In this document: piece by piece, positions 34,095 through 42,756 of the stretch
Layout of the letters: every line of letters begins with the position of its first letter
Numbering within the stretch: position 1 is the first letter of the stretch
Source: Amycolatopsis iheyensis
GTDB taxonomy: Bacteria; Actinomycetota; Actinomycetes; Mycobacteriales; Pseudonocardiaceae
Length of the DNA stretch: 52,126 nucleotides
Direction of reading: 5' to 3'
NCBI RefSeq assembly: GCF_024703995.1
Contig: NZ_JAMXQV010000047.1
Span: forward strand, 1-52,126
Position numbers and translations under genes: made by a program
The notes under the pieces: generated by a model
Seen by the model: the letters and a program-made list of their open reading frames with translations, nothing else
Database searches by the model: none
What the model was told of the DNA's origin: nothing

Positions 34095-34982
34095 TCAGGG
34101 GAACGTGAGAACTATTTTTCCCCGCCCGTGCCCGGTCTCGATTTCCCGGTGCGCGGCCACGGCCTCGGTGTACGAGTAGGCGCGACGCACGGGGAACCGC
34201 AGATCGCCCTTCGCGTACAACGCGGCCAATGCGGCGAGACGCGCGGCGGAGCGTCCGGACTTCGAGACGAGCACGCCGAGTCCCGCGGCCCGGTGGTGGT
34301 CGACGAGCGTGAGGATACGACTCCGGTCCTTCACCAGTTCGAGTGAGACGTCGAGGGCGACGCCACCGGCCCCGTCGAGCACGACGTCGATCCCGAGCGG
34401 CGCGACGCGGTCCTTCAGCCCTTCGAGGTAGACGACCGGCGTGGCCCCCAGCTGGCGCAGGTAGTCCTGGTTGGCCGGGCTCGCGGTGCCGACGACGGTG
34501 GCGCCCCGCAGCCGCGCGAGCTGGACGGCGGCGGTCCCGACCGCCCCGGCGGCGCCGTGCACCAGCAGCGTCTCGCCTTCGCGAAGCCGCAGTGCTTCGA
34601 GCGCGATCGACGCGGTCTGCGTGCCCGCGGTGAACCCGCCGGCGACCTCCCACGGCATTTCCGGTGGTTTCGGCGTGACGTCGCCGGCGGGCACGACGAC
34701 GTATTCGGCGGCGGCCTGGACGGCGGTGAAGCCGAGGACTTCGGTGCCCGGCTCGAGGTCGCCTTCGTCGACCACGCCGGCGAACTCGTTGCCGGGCACG
34801 CGCGGCCAGGTCAGCGCGAGCCCCGGCGGCTCCCACCCGCCCCGCACGGCGGCGTCGTACGGCTGCACCCCGGCGGCCTTGACGCGCACCCGGACCTGCC
34901 CGGGCCCGGCGTGCGGTGCGGGCAGGTCGAGGACGCGGAGCACTTCGGGCCCGCCGAATTCGGTGAACGCAACGGCTTTCAT
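34095..34982 (-). CDS. zinc-independent quinone oxidoreductase (MDR family)
   Basis: 295 residues. The N-terminal GroES-like domain (GPEVLRVLDLP) is followed by a Rossmann domain with HGAAGAVGTAAVQLARL. No structural zinc cysteines are seen, placing it with quinone/enone reductases using NADPH. The start is ATG 34980-34982. It lies 22 bp downstream of the nucleotidyltransferase-like gene on the same strand, so the two may be co-transcribed. Confidence 0.92.
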   Translation of the reverse strand: MKAVAFTEFGGPEVLRVLDLPAPHAGPGQVRVRVKAAGVQPYDAAVRGGWEPPGLALTWPRVPGNEFAGVVDEGDLEPGTEVLGFTAVQAAAEYVVVPAGDVTPKPPEMPWEVAGGFTAGTQTASIALEALRLREGETLLVHGAAGAVGTAAVQLARLRGATVVGTASPANQDYLRQLGATPVVYLEGLKDRVAPLGIDVVLDGAGGVALDVSLELVKDRSRILTLVDHHRAAGLGVLVSKSGRSAARLAALAALYAKGDLRFPVRRAYSYTEAVAAHREIETGHGRGKIVLTFP

Positions 34983-35004
34983 GGGACCAGCGTGATACTT
35001 CGAG

Positions 35005-35589
35005 TTACCTCGAAGTCAAGGGCCAAGGCAGCACGCGCAGGCGCGGCCATTGCGTCAGCCACCGTTGCGCTTTGGCTTCGTAAACCGCACGCGGGGCGAG
35101 CACCGGGTTCGGCCGCACGACCATCGCGAACAGGTCGTCGAGCCCGTTCGGCGCGTGGAAGTGCCACGTGCCGTCCGGCTCGAGCCGGACGCCGACACAC
35201 GAACAGCGCGCCGGGAACGCGTCTATCGCGGCTTCCGTGCTCGGGTACGGCGGGCACGGGAGCCCGAACTTGGCTTCGTACCAGAGGTGGACGCGGGCCT
35301 CGTTCCGCACTTCCACCTCGACGGGCAGGTCCTCGCACGCGCTCGCCGCGGCACGGATGGCGCGGTCCTCCGCGGCCCACCCGAGGTCGGCGGCGTCGTG
35401 GTAGACGAGGTCGTAGTCCTTGATCCCGCGCGCCGCTTCGCGGCCGTCGAGGACGTTCCACACGGTCTGCACGACACAGCCGGCGGCGAAGTACCAGTGC
35501 GGGAGCCCCAGCTCCCGCGCCCGGTGCAGCAGGTCGACGAGGATTTCGTTGTGCGACAGGATGTTCCGGAGCCGCGCGAAGTTCGTCAT
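35005..35589 (-). CDS. nucleotidyltransferase-like protein (NTP_transf_6 type)
   Basis: 194 residues. The sequence has WYFAAGCVVQTVWN and IKDYDLVYHD, then VEVEVRNEARVHLWYE, matching the uncharacterised bacterial nucleotidyltransferase family with a D-x-D metal site. No activity is established for the family. The start is ATG 35587-35589. It is divergent from the lipoprotein gene at 35658 with a 68-bp intergenic region. Confidence 0.88.
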   Translation of the reverse strand: MTNFARLRNILSHNEILVDLLHRARELGLPHWYFAAGCVVQTVWNVLDGREAARGIKDYDLVYHDAADLGWAAEDRAIRAAASACEDLPVEVEVRNEARVHLWYEAKFGLPCPPYPSTEAAIDAFPARCSCVGVRLEPDGTWHFHAPNGLDDLFAMVVRPNPVLAPRAVYEAKAQRWLTQWPRLRVLPWPLTSR

Positions 35590-35657
35590 GGCGCCATCGT
35601 AGGCCCGGATTCGCCGTTTTCCGGACACAGACCGCTCGCGGATGCGATCATCGGCGC

Positions 35658-36248
35658 ATGTGGGGGAAAGTACTGACGGTCGCACTGCTGGCGACGACTC
35701 TGACGGCATGCACGAGCGACGAGCCCGTGGCGGCGCCGCCACCACCGCCGGCGACCACGAGCACCACACCGCCGCCACCGCCCCCGGACAGCTTCCACGG
35801 GCTCGCGAAAACGCCGTGCGCGACCCTGAGTGACACCCAACGCGAGGACCTGAAGAAGCAGGGCGTCCCCCTGCTGCCCGGCGAGCCGGACGAGCACAAC
35901 CGCCCGGTGAACTGCCTGTACGGCGACTACGCGAACCGGCCTTCCGGCAGCTTCATGGCGTGGGTCATCTACCAAGAGGGCAGGAGCATGAAGGAGCTCG
36001 AAGACGACCACGCCCGCGGGTTCTCCAAGGAATACTGGAAACCGGCGGAGTTCGCGGGCCACCAGGCCGTCGCCTACACCCACCAGGGCTCACCGGAAAA
36101 CTGCGACATCGCGATCGCCGTCGCCGACGCCACCGTCGTGGTCCAGCTCATCCACTTCGACGACATGGCCTCGCGCGAAACGCACTCCTGCAAGGCGACC
36201 ACCAAGGTCGCGACCGAGGTCGTGAAGACCATCGACAGCCGGTCCTGA
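35658..36248 (+). CDS. DUF3558-like lipoprotein
   Basis: 196 residues. It has a signal peptide with lipobox LTAC (Cys18), a Pro/Thr-rich linker (about 26-44), then one domain with CATLSDTQREDLKK, NCLYG and a C-terminal disulfide-compatible Cys in HSCKATTK. This agrees with DUF3558-type exported lipoproteins, which are frequent in mycolata and pseudonocardia and whose role is unknown. The start is ATG 35658. A stem-loop overlaps its stop. Confidence 0.82.
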   Translation: MWGKVLTVALLATTLTACTSDEPVAAPPPPPATTSTTPPPPPPDSFHGLAKTPCATLSDTQREDLKKQGVPLLPGEPDEHNRPVNCLYGDYANRPSGSFMAWVIYQEGRSMKELEDDHARGFSKEYWKPAEFAGHQAVAYTHQGSPENCDIAIAVADATVVVQLIHFDDMASRETHSCKATTKVATEVVKTIDSRS

Positions 36249-36265
36249 CCCGCGGCCAGGACCGG
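36239..36265. terminator. stem-loop between convergent genes
   Basis: A 9-bp perfect stem (CCGGTCCTG and complement) with a 9-nt loop spans the stop of the lipoprotein gene and lies 7 bp from the end of the convergent lpd gene; it is a plausible shared terminator. Confidence 0.6.
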
Positions 36266-36272
36266 CCGGCGC

Positions 36273-37664
36273 CTACATGTTGATCATGTGCCCGGCGAGG
36301 CCGTGCACCGCTTCCTTCACCGCTTCGCCCAGCGTCGGGTGCGCGTGGACGTTGCGCGAAACCTCGTGCACCGTCAGGTCCCACTGCTGCGCCAGCGTCA
36401 GCTCCGGCAGCAGCTCGGTGACGTCCGGCCCGATGAGGTGCCCGCCGATCAGCTCGCCGTGCGTCGCGTCGCTGATCAGCTTCACGAAGCCGCCCGCGTC
36501 GCCCAGGCCCTGGGCCTTTCCGTTGGCCGTGAACGGGAACTTCGCGACGCGCACGTCGAAGCCCTTCTCGCGGGCCTGCTCCTCGGTCCAGCCGAAGCTC
36601 GCGATCTGCGGCTGGCAGTAGGTCGCGCGCGGGATCATCGGGAAGTCGAGCTCCATCGTCTCCGCGCCGGCGATCGTCTCCGCCGCCACCACGCCCATCG
36701 ACTCCGACGCGTGCGCCAGCATCAGCTTCGCCGTCACGTCGCCGATCGCGAAGATGTGCGGGACGTTCGTGCGGCCCCGGCCGTCGATCGCGATCGCGCC
36801 GCGCTCGGTCAGGGAAACGCCCGTCTTGGCCAAGCCGTAGCCCTCGACGCGCGGCTGGAAGCCGATCGCCTGCAGCACCTTGTCGGCGGTGAGGACCTGC
36901 TGCCCGTTCTTCTCCGAGGACACCGTCACCTGAACCGAGGAACCGGAGTCGTCGATCGACTCGACGCGGGTCGAGGTCAGCACCTTGATGCCGAGCTTGC
37001 GGTAGCGGCGCGCCAGCTCCGCCGACACTTCGGCGTCCTCCAGCGGCACCATCCGGTCGAGGAACTCGACGATCGTGACATCGACGCCGTAGTTGTGCAG
37101 CACGTAGGCGAACTCGACGCCGATCGCGCCCGCGCCGGCGATCACGATGCTCGACGGCAGCTCGCCGGAGAGGATCTGCTCTTCGTAGGTCACCACGCGC
37201 TCGCTGCGTGCCGTCCCGGGCAGCAGCCGCGTGGTCGCGCCGGTGGCGATGATGCAGTGGTCGAAGGTCACCTGGTCGCCGTTCACCTCGAGGGTGTGGT
37301 CGTCGACGAAGGTGCCGTGCCCGTCGATCTCGGTGATCTTGTTCTTCTTCATCAGGAAGTGCACGCCCTTGACGCGCCCGTCGGCGACCTTGCGGCTGCG
37401 CTCGTAGGCGGCCGAGTAGTCGACCTTGATCGGGCTGTCGGAGGAGATGCCGAACGCCTTCGCCTCCTGCGTCACGATGTGCGCGAGCTCGGCGTTGCGC
37501 AGCAGCGCCTTCGACGGGATGCACCCGACGTTCAGGCAGACGCCACCCCAGTACTTCTCCTCGACCACCGCGGTGCTCAGCCCGAGCTGGGACGCGCGGA
37601 TCGCCGCGACGTAGCCACCGACTCCGGCCCCCAGGACGACGACGTCAAAGTGTTGTGCACTCAT
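36273..37664 (-). CDS. lpdA: dihydrolipoamide dehydrogenase (E3)
   Basis: 463 residues, the typical E3 length. The FAD motif VVLGAGVGGY is followed by the redox-active disulfide Cys43/Cys48 (GGVCLNVGCIPSK), an NAD site (IVIAGAGAIGVEFA) and the dimerisation-domain catalytic pair His442/Glu447 (HPTLGE). It reoxidises dihydrolipoyl groups of pyruvate/2-oxoglutarate dehydrogenase complexes with NAD+. The start is ATG 37662-37664. It is followed downstream by no partner genes; the plsC-like gene lies upstream on the same strand, with a 49-bp gap. Confidence 0.97.
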   Translation of the reverse strand: MSAQHFDVVVLGAGVGGYVAAIRASQLGLSTAVVEEKYWGGVCLNVGCIPSKALLRNAELAHIVTQEAKAFGISSDSPIKVDYSAAYERSRKVADGRVKGVHFLMKKNKITEIDGHGTFVDDHTLEVNGDQVTFDHCIIATGATTRLLPGTARSERVVTYEEQILSGELPSSIVIAGAGAIGVEFAYVLHNYGVDVTIVEFLDRMVPLEDAEVSAELARRYRKLGIKVLTSTRVESIDDSGSSVQVTVSSEKNGQQVLTADKVLQAIGFQPRVEGYGLAKTGVSLTERGAIAIDGRGRTNVPHIFAIGDVTAKLMLAHASESMGVVAAETIAGAETMELDFPMIPRATYCQPQIASFGWTEEQAREKGFDVRVAKFPFTANGKAQGLGDAGGFVKLISDATHGELIGGHLIGPDVTELLPELTLAQQWDLTVHEVSRNVHAHPTLGEAVKEAVHGLAGHMINM

Positions 37665-37713
37665 ACGCCCGAAAGTACCCCTTCGGGCAGGCCGGGGCGG
37701 GGTGACGCGGGCC

Positions 37714-38487
37714 TCAGGCGGCGACCGGGCGCTGCTCGCCGCGGATCGTCTCCAGCAGTGCGGTCACCGCCGCCATGATCCGGGCCGTCGCCTCCTCCAG
37801 GACCTCGCGCGTGAGCGGGCGGTCACGCAGGTCCGAGAGGTCCACCGGCGGCCCGGCGACCAGCTCGACGGTCTTGCGCGGGAACCCGCGCGGGAACCAG
37901 GCCGTCGACGGCAGCAGGTGGTGCGTGCCCCAGTTGGCCACCGGGATCACCGGCGCGCCGGTCTCCAGGGCGGCACGCACGATGCCGGTCTTGCCGCGCA
38001 TCGGCCAGCCGTCGGGGTCCTTCGAGAACGTGCCTTCGGGGAAGACGGCGACGCATTCGCCGTCGCGCACCGAGGCGACCAGGTCGCGGTAGGCTTCCGC
38101 CGCCGTCGCGGCGCCGCGGTAGACCGGGATGTGCCGTCCCGAGCGCATCACGCGGCCGACGACCGGCAGCTTCCACAGCGACGCCTTCGCCAGGTACCGC
38201 GGCACGCGGCCGGCGGCGAGGCAGAACGCCGTCAACGTCGTCGGGTCGGCGAAGGAGAGGTGGTTCGAGGCCACCAGCACGCCGCCGGTCTTCGGGATGT
38301 GGCGCGAGCCCCGCACGCGGAAGCGGGTGGTCTGCGCGAGGAACTGCCAGACCACCTCGATGGCGAAGCTGTACCAGGCGCCACGGCCGGCGCGGGCGAA
38401 GCGCCGGCCGTAGGCGATCATCTGGCGTCGGGTGAGCAGCTCACCCTCGTGGTCGAGGGCGGTCCAGCGGTCGGTCATGGGTGTCAT
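37714..38487 (-). CDS. 1-acylglycerol-3-phosphate acyltransferase (PlsC-like)
   Basis: 257 residues. The PlsC acyltransferase motifs are present: NHLSFAD (HX4D), the Gly/Arg region RSGRHIPVYRG and FPEGTFS. The N-terminal helix (WYSFAIEVVWQFLAQ) suggests association with the membrane. Predicted role: acylation of lysophosphatidic acid in phospholipid synthesis. ATG 38485-38487 is given; ATG 38476-38478 (MTDRW) is equally possible. Confidence 0.92.
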   Translation of the reverse strand: MTPMTDRWTALDHEGELLTRRQMIAYGRRFARAGRGAWYSFAIEVVWQFLAQTTRFRVRGSRHIPKTGGVLVASNHLSFADPTTLTAFCLAAGRVPRYLAKASLWKLPVVGRVMRSGRHIPVYRGAATAAEAYRDLVASVRDGECVAVFPEGTFSKDPDGWPMRGKTGIVRAALETGAPVIPVANWGTHHLLPSTAWFPRGFPRKTVELVAGPPVDLSDLRDRPLTREVLEEATARIMAAVTALLETIRGEQRPVAA

Positions 38488-38541
38488 TCGTAGCCCACGA
38501 CCGGCCGGATCGGCCCGGACGCACGCCGAACGCGGCGCAGA

Positions 38542-38946
38542 TCACAGTCGCTCGAGAACCACCACAGGAATCTCGCGGTCCGTCTTCTTCGCGTAGTTGT
38601 CGTAGTCCGGCCAGACGGCGGCGAGCTTTTCCCACAGCTTCGCGCGCTCTTCGCCCTCGGCCGTGCGGGCGCGGGCGGTGAACTTGTCGGCCTTCACCTG
38701 GACGCCGACTTCGGGCGTCTCGACGAGGTTGAAGTACCAGCCGGGGTGGTTCGGCGCGCCGCCCTTGGACGCGACGATCACCGGGTTGCCGTCGACTTCC
38801 TGGTAGATCAGGGCGAACTTGCGGTCCTGCCCGGTCTTGCGGCCCTTGGTGGTCAGCACCAGCGTCGGGACGCCTTCCTTCCACTCGTGGCCGACCTCGC
38901 CGTCGGTTTCCTCGTAGCGGCGGACGTGTTCGTCACCGAACAGCAT
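38542..38946 (-). CDS. F420-dependent nitroreductase/quinone reductase (Ddn family)
   Basis: 134 residues. The split-barrel deazaflavin-dependent family pattern is clear: VLTTKGRKTGQDRKFALIY, VIVASKGGAPNHPGWYFNL and ARTAEGEERAKLWEKL. These proteins use reduced F420 to reduce quinones or nitro compounds. The start is ATG 38944-38946 with AAAGGAA ahead; longer upstream frames are not coding. fbiC in this window makes the F420 precursor. Confidence 0.92.
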   Translation of the reverse strand: MLFGDEHVRRYEETDGEVGHEWKEGVPTLVLTTKGRKTGQDRKFALIYQEVDGNPVIVASKGGAPNHPGWYFNLVETPEVGVQVKADKFTARARTAEGEERAKLWEKLAAVWPDYDNYAKKTDREIPVVVLERL

Positions 38947-39158
38947 GCGTGTTCCTTTCGGGTTCGACAGCAGTGGCGGACTCACTGCTTGAAGGTTCTC
39001 CTTGTTTCCAACAAACACGGCCGCGCCGATCTTCCCGTGCATTTCACTCGTTCGGGGTAGGTCCCCCGACCAGCGGCTTCTCGGGGGCCACCCCCGTGCC
39101 AGTAGATTGCACCGACCGAGCACGCGGGCCCCGGCCCGAGACCGATCTTGGAGGAGCC

Positions 39159-40199
39159 ATGAAGGCCCGGCCGCACGTGACACTGGAAGACGTGGCACGC
39201 AGCGCGAACGTCTCGCTCGCGACGGCGTCGCGGGTGCTCAACGGCACCGCGTCCGTCCGCGCCGACCTGCGGGAGCGGGTTTCCGCCGCCGCGGCCGAGC
39301 TGGCCTACGCCCCGAACGCCCACGCGCAGGCACTGGCCGGCGGCACCCACCGCACGGTGGGCGTGATCTGTCACGACGTCAGCGACCCGTACTTCGCCGC
39401 CATCGCCGGCGGCGTGATGCGCGTGGCCACCGACAACGGGCTGCTCGTGATGCTGGCCGGCACGTTCCGCGACCCGGACCGCGAGGTCGCCTACGTCTCG
39501 ACGCTGCGCGCGCAGCGGGCCGCGGCCATCCTGCTGATCGGCTCGGCGTTCGAAGACCGGACGTGGGAACGCGCGATGGCGGCCGAACTGGAGCCCTACC
39601 GCCGCGGCGGCGGGCAGGTCGCGGCGGTCAGCCGCCACCGCGGCCTCAAGATCGACACGGTGCAGCCGGACAACAAGGGCGGCGCGGCGGCGCTGGCACA
39701 GGCGCTGGCCGGGCTGGGCCACAAGCGGTTCGCGGTGCTCGCCGGCCCGCGGCGGCTGAGCACGGTCATCGACCGGCTGGCCGGTTTCACCGACGCGCTC
39801 GCCGAGCACGGCATCACGGTGCACGAAGACGACGTGGTCGAGGCGGCGTTCACCCGCGACGGCGGCTACGAGGCGACGAAGCGGCTGCTGGCGGGCCGCA
39901 AGCGCAAGCTGCCGACGTGCGTCTTCGCGGTCACGGACGTGATGGCGATCGGCGCGATGACGGCGTTGCGCGAGGAGGGGCTGTCGGTCCCCGGCGACAT
40001 CTCGGTGGCCGGCTTCGACGACATCCCGGTGGTCCGCGACCTGGCCCCGGCGCTGACGACGGTGCGGCTCCCGCTGGAGGAGCTGGGCGAGCGCGCGATG
40101 GACCTGGCGATCAAGGGCGCGGCGGGCACCCGGCCGCGGACGGTCCGGCTTTCCGGCGAGGTGGTGCTGCGGGAGAGCACGGGGCGGCCGAAGCGCTGA
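39159..40199 (+). CDS. LacI-family transcriptional regulator
   Basis: 346 residues. The LacI HTH is VTLEDVARSANVSLATASR with VLNG hinge start (about residues 7-30), followed by a sugar-binding sensor with VAGFDDIPV and LTTVRLPLEELG. The start is ATG 39159 with GGAGGAG. The next operon carries a perfect 12-bp LacI-type palindrome, so this protein is its likely repressor. The 212-bp gap upstream (38947-39158) holds the divergent promoters; no clear operator is seen in it. Confidence 0.93.
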   Translation: MKARPHVTLEDVARSANVSLATASRVLNGTASVRADLRERVSAAAAELAYAPNAHAQALAGGTHRTVGVICHDVSDPYFAAIAGGVMRVATDNGLLVMLAGTFRDPDREVAYVSTLRAQRAAAILLIGSAFEDRTWERAMAAELEPYRRGGGQVAAVSRHRGLKIDTVQPDNKGGAAALAQALAGLGHKRFAVLAGPRRLSTVIDRLAGFTDALAEHGITVHEDDVVEAAFTRDGGYEATKRLLAGRKRKLPTCVFAVTDVMAIGAMTALREEGLSVPGDISVAGFDDIPVVRDLAPALTTVRLPLEELGERAMDLAIKGAAGTRPRTVRLSGEVVLRESTGRPKR

Positions 40200-40310
40200 G
40201 CCGACGCGCGGTTCGGCTCGGCGGGCACGCGGCTTGCGCGCGCCTCGGCTCGGCAGCCGCTCGGCCCGCGCGCCGGCTGCGGCGCACGCCCGAGCGCCCA
40301 CTCGCCCGCG

Positions 40311-40590
40311 CGACAAGCCAGCCGCGCCGCCGCGGCCACGCGCGCAGCAACCCCGCGCCGGCCACCGCACGCCCGACCAGCAGCCCGCGCCACAAGCCGG
40401 CCACGCGCGCAACAACCCCACACCGACCACCGCACACCCACCCAGCAACCCGCGCCACAAGCCGGCCACGCGCAGCAACCCCGCGCCGACCACCGCACGC
40501 CCGACCAGCAACCCGCGCCACAAGCCGACCGCACCGCCGCAGCCACGCGCGCAACAACCCCACACCGGCCACCGCACGCCCGAGCGCCCA
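40311..40590. repeat. degenerate ~63-bp tandem repeats in a C/A-rich spacer
   Basis: The 557-bp stretch 40200-40756 has no convincing gene. Within it about four copies of a unit starting with C(A/G)(A/G)CAACCCC and containing CACCGCACGCCC, CCGCGCCACAAGCCG and GCCACGCG occur, starting at 40345, 40410, 40473 and 40552 (intervals 65, 63 and 79 bp), with a partial copy before them. Reading frames stay open on both strands because of the composition. It fills the place where related operons often carry a Gfo/Idh oxidoreductase gene. Confidence 0.8.
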
Positions 40591-40725
40591 TCCGCCCGGC
40601 AGCCCGACCCCGCCGCCTGCAGCAACCCGCGCCGACCGCCGCAGCAACCCCGCGCTGCGGCCCCGCGAAGCCCCACCCGCACGGGCCTTGTCGTGCTCCC
40701 GCCCACCCCCTACCGTGAACTCCGA

Positions 40726-40737
40726 GAAAGCGCTTTC
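40726..40737. promoter_or_regulatory. LacI-type operator
   Basis: GAAAGCGCTTTC is a perfect 12-bp palindrome with the central CG expected of LacI/GalR operators. It ends 19 bp before the DUF993 start, which would let the bound repressor block transcription. The LacI-family gene immediately upstream is the obvious partner. Confidence 0.75.
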
Positions 40738-40756
40738 CAACACCCCGGAGGCCCCG

Positions 40757-41890
40757 ATGCTCGCGCTCCCGGTTCCCGGCGGCAGGCTGGTGAACTGGTC
40801 CCCCGCCGGACCACCGTGCCCTGCGCCGCCGGCGACCGCGCCGACGTCGCGGATCGCCTACGCCGCCGCGCACGTCGTCGCCGATGCGCTCGCCGATGAG
40901 ACCGGTGCCGTCGACTGGGACGCCACCCTCGCCTTCCGTGAACACCTCTGGTCCTGCGGCCTCGGCGTCGCCGAAGCGATGGACACCGCCCAGCGCGGTG
41001 CCGGCCTCGACTGGGCCACCACGAAAACCCTCGTCGCCCGCACCGGGGCGCTCGCCGACGGGCGCCGGTGGTGTGCCGGGGTCGGCACCGACCAGCTGCC
41101 GCCGGGGCCGGCCACCGCCGCGTCCATTGTGGACGCCTGGCGCGCGCAGCTCGACCTCGTCGGCGGCGCGGGCGCGGTCCCCGTCGTGATGGCCAGCCGG
41201 GCGCTGGCCGCCGCGGCCACCAGCCCCGGCGACTACCACACCGCGTACGGGAAGCTCCTGTCCGAGGCGAGCGGGCCCGTCCTGCTCCACTGGCTCGGCG
41301 AGCAGTTCGACCCGGCGCTGGCCGGCTACTGGGGCCACCACGACGTCCGCGGCGCGGCGCGCGAGCTGGCGAAGCTCTGCGCCGAGCACGCGGACGTCAT
41401 CGCCGGGGTGAAGGTCTCCGTGCTGGACGCCGAGGTCGAGACCGAGTTCCGGCGGGCCCTGCCGGCCGGCGTCGCCTGCTACACCGGCGACGACTTCCAC
41501 TACCCCGAGCTCATCGCCGGCGACGACCACGGCCACAGCGAGGCCCTGCTCGGCGTCTTCGACCCGCTCGCCCCGGTCGCCGCGGCCGCGCTGGCCCGGC
41601 TCGACGACGGCGATCCGGCCGGGTTCCGCGCCCGGCTCGACCCGACCGTGCCGCTCGCCCGCGAGATCTTCCGCGCCCCCACCCGGCACTACAAGACCGG
41701 CGTCGTGTTCCTGGCCTACCTCAACGGGCACCAGAACCACTTCCGGATGATCGCCGGGAGCGAGTCCGCGCGCACGATCACCCACCTGGCCACGCTGCTG
41801 CGGCTCGCCGACGAGGCCGGCGTGCTCGCCGACCCCGACCTGGCGCTCGCCCGGATGCGGCCGTTGCTGCAAGCAGCGGGGGTCGTGTGA
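40757..41890 (+). CDS. DUF993 protein (dihydrodipicolinate synthase-like)
   Basis: 377 residues of the DUF993 family, distantly related to class I aldolases of the DapA type. Visible conserved stretches are FREHLWSCGLGVAEAMDTAQRG, DYHTAYGKLLSEASGPVLLHWLG split around the active site, and GVKVSVLD, where the Lys is a candidate Schiff-base residue. The reaction is not established; family members sit in sugar or polyol catabolic operons. The start is ATG 40757. Its stop overlaps the next start (TGATG). Confidence 0.88.
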   Translation: MLALPVPGGRLVNWSPAGPPCPAPPATAPTSRIAYAAAHVVADALADETGAVDWDATLAFREHLWSCGLGVAEAMDTAQRGAGLDWATTKTLVARTGALADGRRWCAGVGTDQLPPGPATAASIVDAWRAQLDLVGGAGAVPVVMASRALAAAATSPGDYHTAYGKLLSEASGPVLLHWLGEQFDPALAGYWGHHDVRGAARELAKLCAEHADVIAGVKVSVLDAEVETEFRRALPAGVACYTGDDFHYPELIAGDDHGHSEALLGVFDPLAPVAAAALARLDDGDPAGFRARLDPTVPLAREIFRAPTRHYKTGVVFLAYLNGHQNHFRMIAGSESARTITHLATLLRLADEAGVLADPDLALARMRPLLQAAGVV

Positions 41891-42702
41891 TGGACGACCG
41901 GTTCAGCCTCAACCAGATCACCACCAAGGCCTGGTCGCTGCCCGAAGCGGTGGCCGGCTGCGCGGCCGCGGGGGTCGGCTGGATCGGGCTGTGGCGAGAC
42001 AAAGTGGCTGAAACCGGCGTCGCCGAAACCGCGCGGCTGCTGAACGCGCATGGTGTGCGGGTTTCCTCGTTGTGCCGCGGTGGGTTCTTCACCGGCGTGA
42101 CGCCGGAGGGCTCCCCTGTGGACGGTGTCGCCCAGACCCGCGAGGCGATCGACGAAGCCGCCGCGCTCGGCGCCGACGTCCTCGTGCTGGTCGTCGGCGG
42201 GATCGCGGGGCACGACCTCGCCGCGTCCCGGCAGCGGGTCGCGGACGCCGTGGGCGAGCTCGCGCCCTACGCCGGCGAGCGCGGGGTGCGGCTCGGGCTG
42301 GAGCCGCTGCACCCGATGCAGTGCGCGGACCGGTCGGTGCTGTCCACTGTGGAGCAGGCGCTGGCCATCGCGGCCGAGCACCCGGCCGAGCAGGTCGGGG
42401 TGATCGTCGACGAGTTCCACGTCTGGTGGGACCCGCGCATCGAGGAGTCGATCGCCGCGGCCGCCGGGCGGATCGCCGGGTTCCACGTGTGCGACGTCCT
42501 CGTGCCGCTGCCCGACCCGCTGCTGGGCCGCGCGCTGCCGGGTGACGGCCCGATCGACCACCGCCACCTGCGCGCGGCCGTCGAGGCGGCGGGCTACACC
42601 GGCCCGATCGAGGTCGAGGTGTTCAACGCCGGCCTGTGGGCGCGACCGGGTGCGGAGGTGCTCGCGGAGACCGTCGCGGCGTTCGAGCGGCACGTCGCCT
42701 GA
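41890..42702 (+). CDS. sugar phosphate isomerase/epimerase (AP endonuclease 2-like TIM barrel)
   Basis: 270 residues of the xylose-isomerase-like TIM barrel family. Candidate metal ligands include Glu in LGLEPLHP, Asp/Glu and His in IVDEFHVWW, His in GFHVCDV and Glu in IEVEVFN. The substrate is probably a sugar or inositol derivative. ATG 41890 overlaps the DUF993 stop by one base, so both are produced together under the LacI-type operator at 40726. Confidence 0.9.
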   Translation: MDDRFSLNQITTKAWSLPEAVAGCAAAGVGWIGLWRDKVAETGVAETARLLNAHGVRVSSLCRGGFFTGVTPEGSPVDGVAQTREAIDEAAALGADVLVLVVGGIAGHDLAASRQRVADAVGELAPYAGERGVRLGLEPLHPMQCADRSVLSTVEQALAIAAEHPAEQVGVIVDEFHVWWDPRIEESIAAAAGRIAGFHVCDVLVPLPDPLLGRALPGDGPIDHRHLRAAVEAAGYTGPIEVEVFNAGLWARPGAEVLAETVAAFERHVA

Positions 42703-42756
42703 CGTTATGGCCTTTGCCACCCGTCCGTCGGGTGGAACGTTGGTTAGGCTCCCGGC

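Noticed and set aside
39044..39158. A LacI autoregulatory operator before the second lacI gene
   Set aside because: No copy of GAAAGCGCTTTC or another convincing palindrome is present in the intergenic region.
40200..40756. Open frames through the repeat region on both strands
   Set aside because: All frames stay open because of C/A- or G/C-rich repeats; the predicted peptides are Pro/Arg/Thr-rich without family resemblance or ribosome sites.
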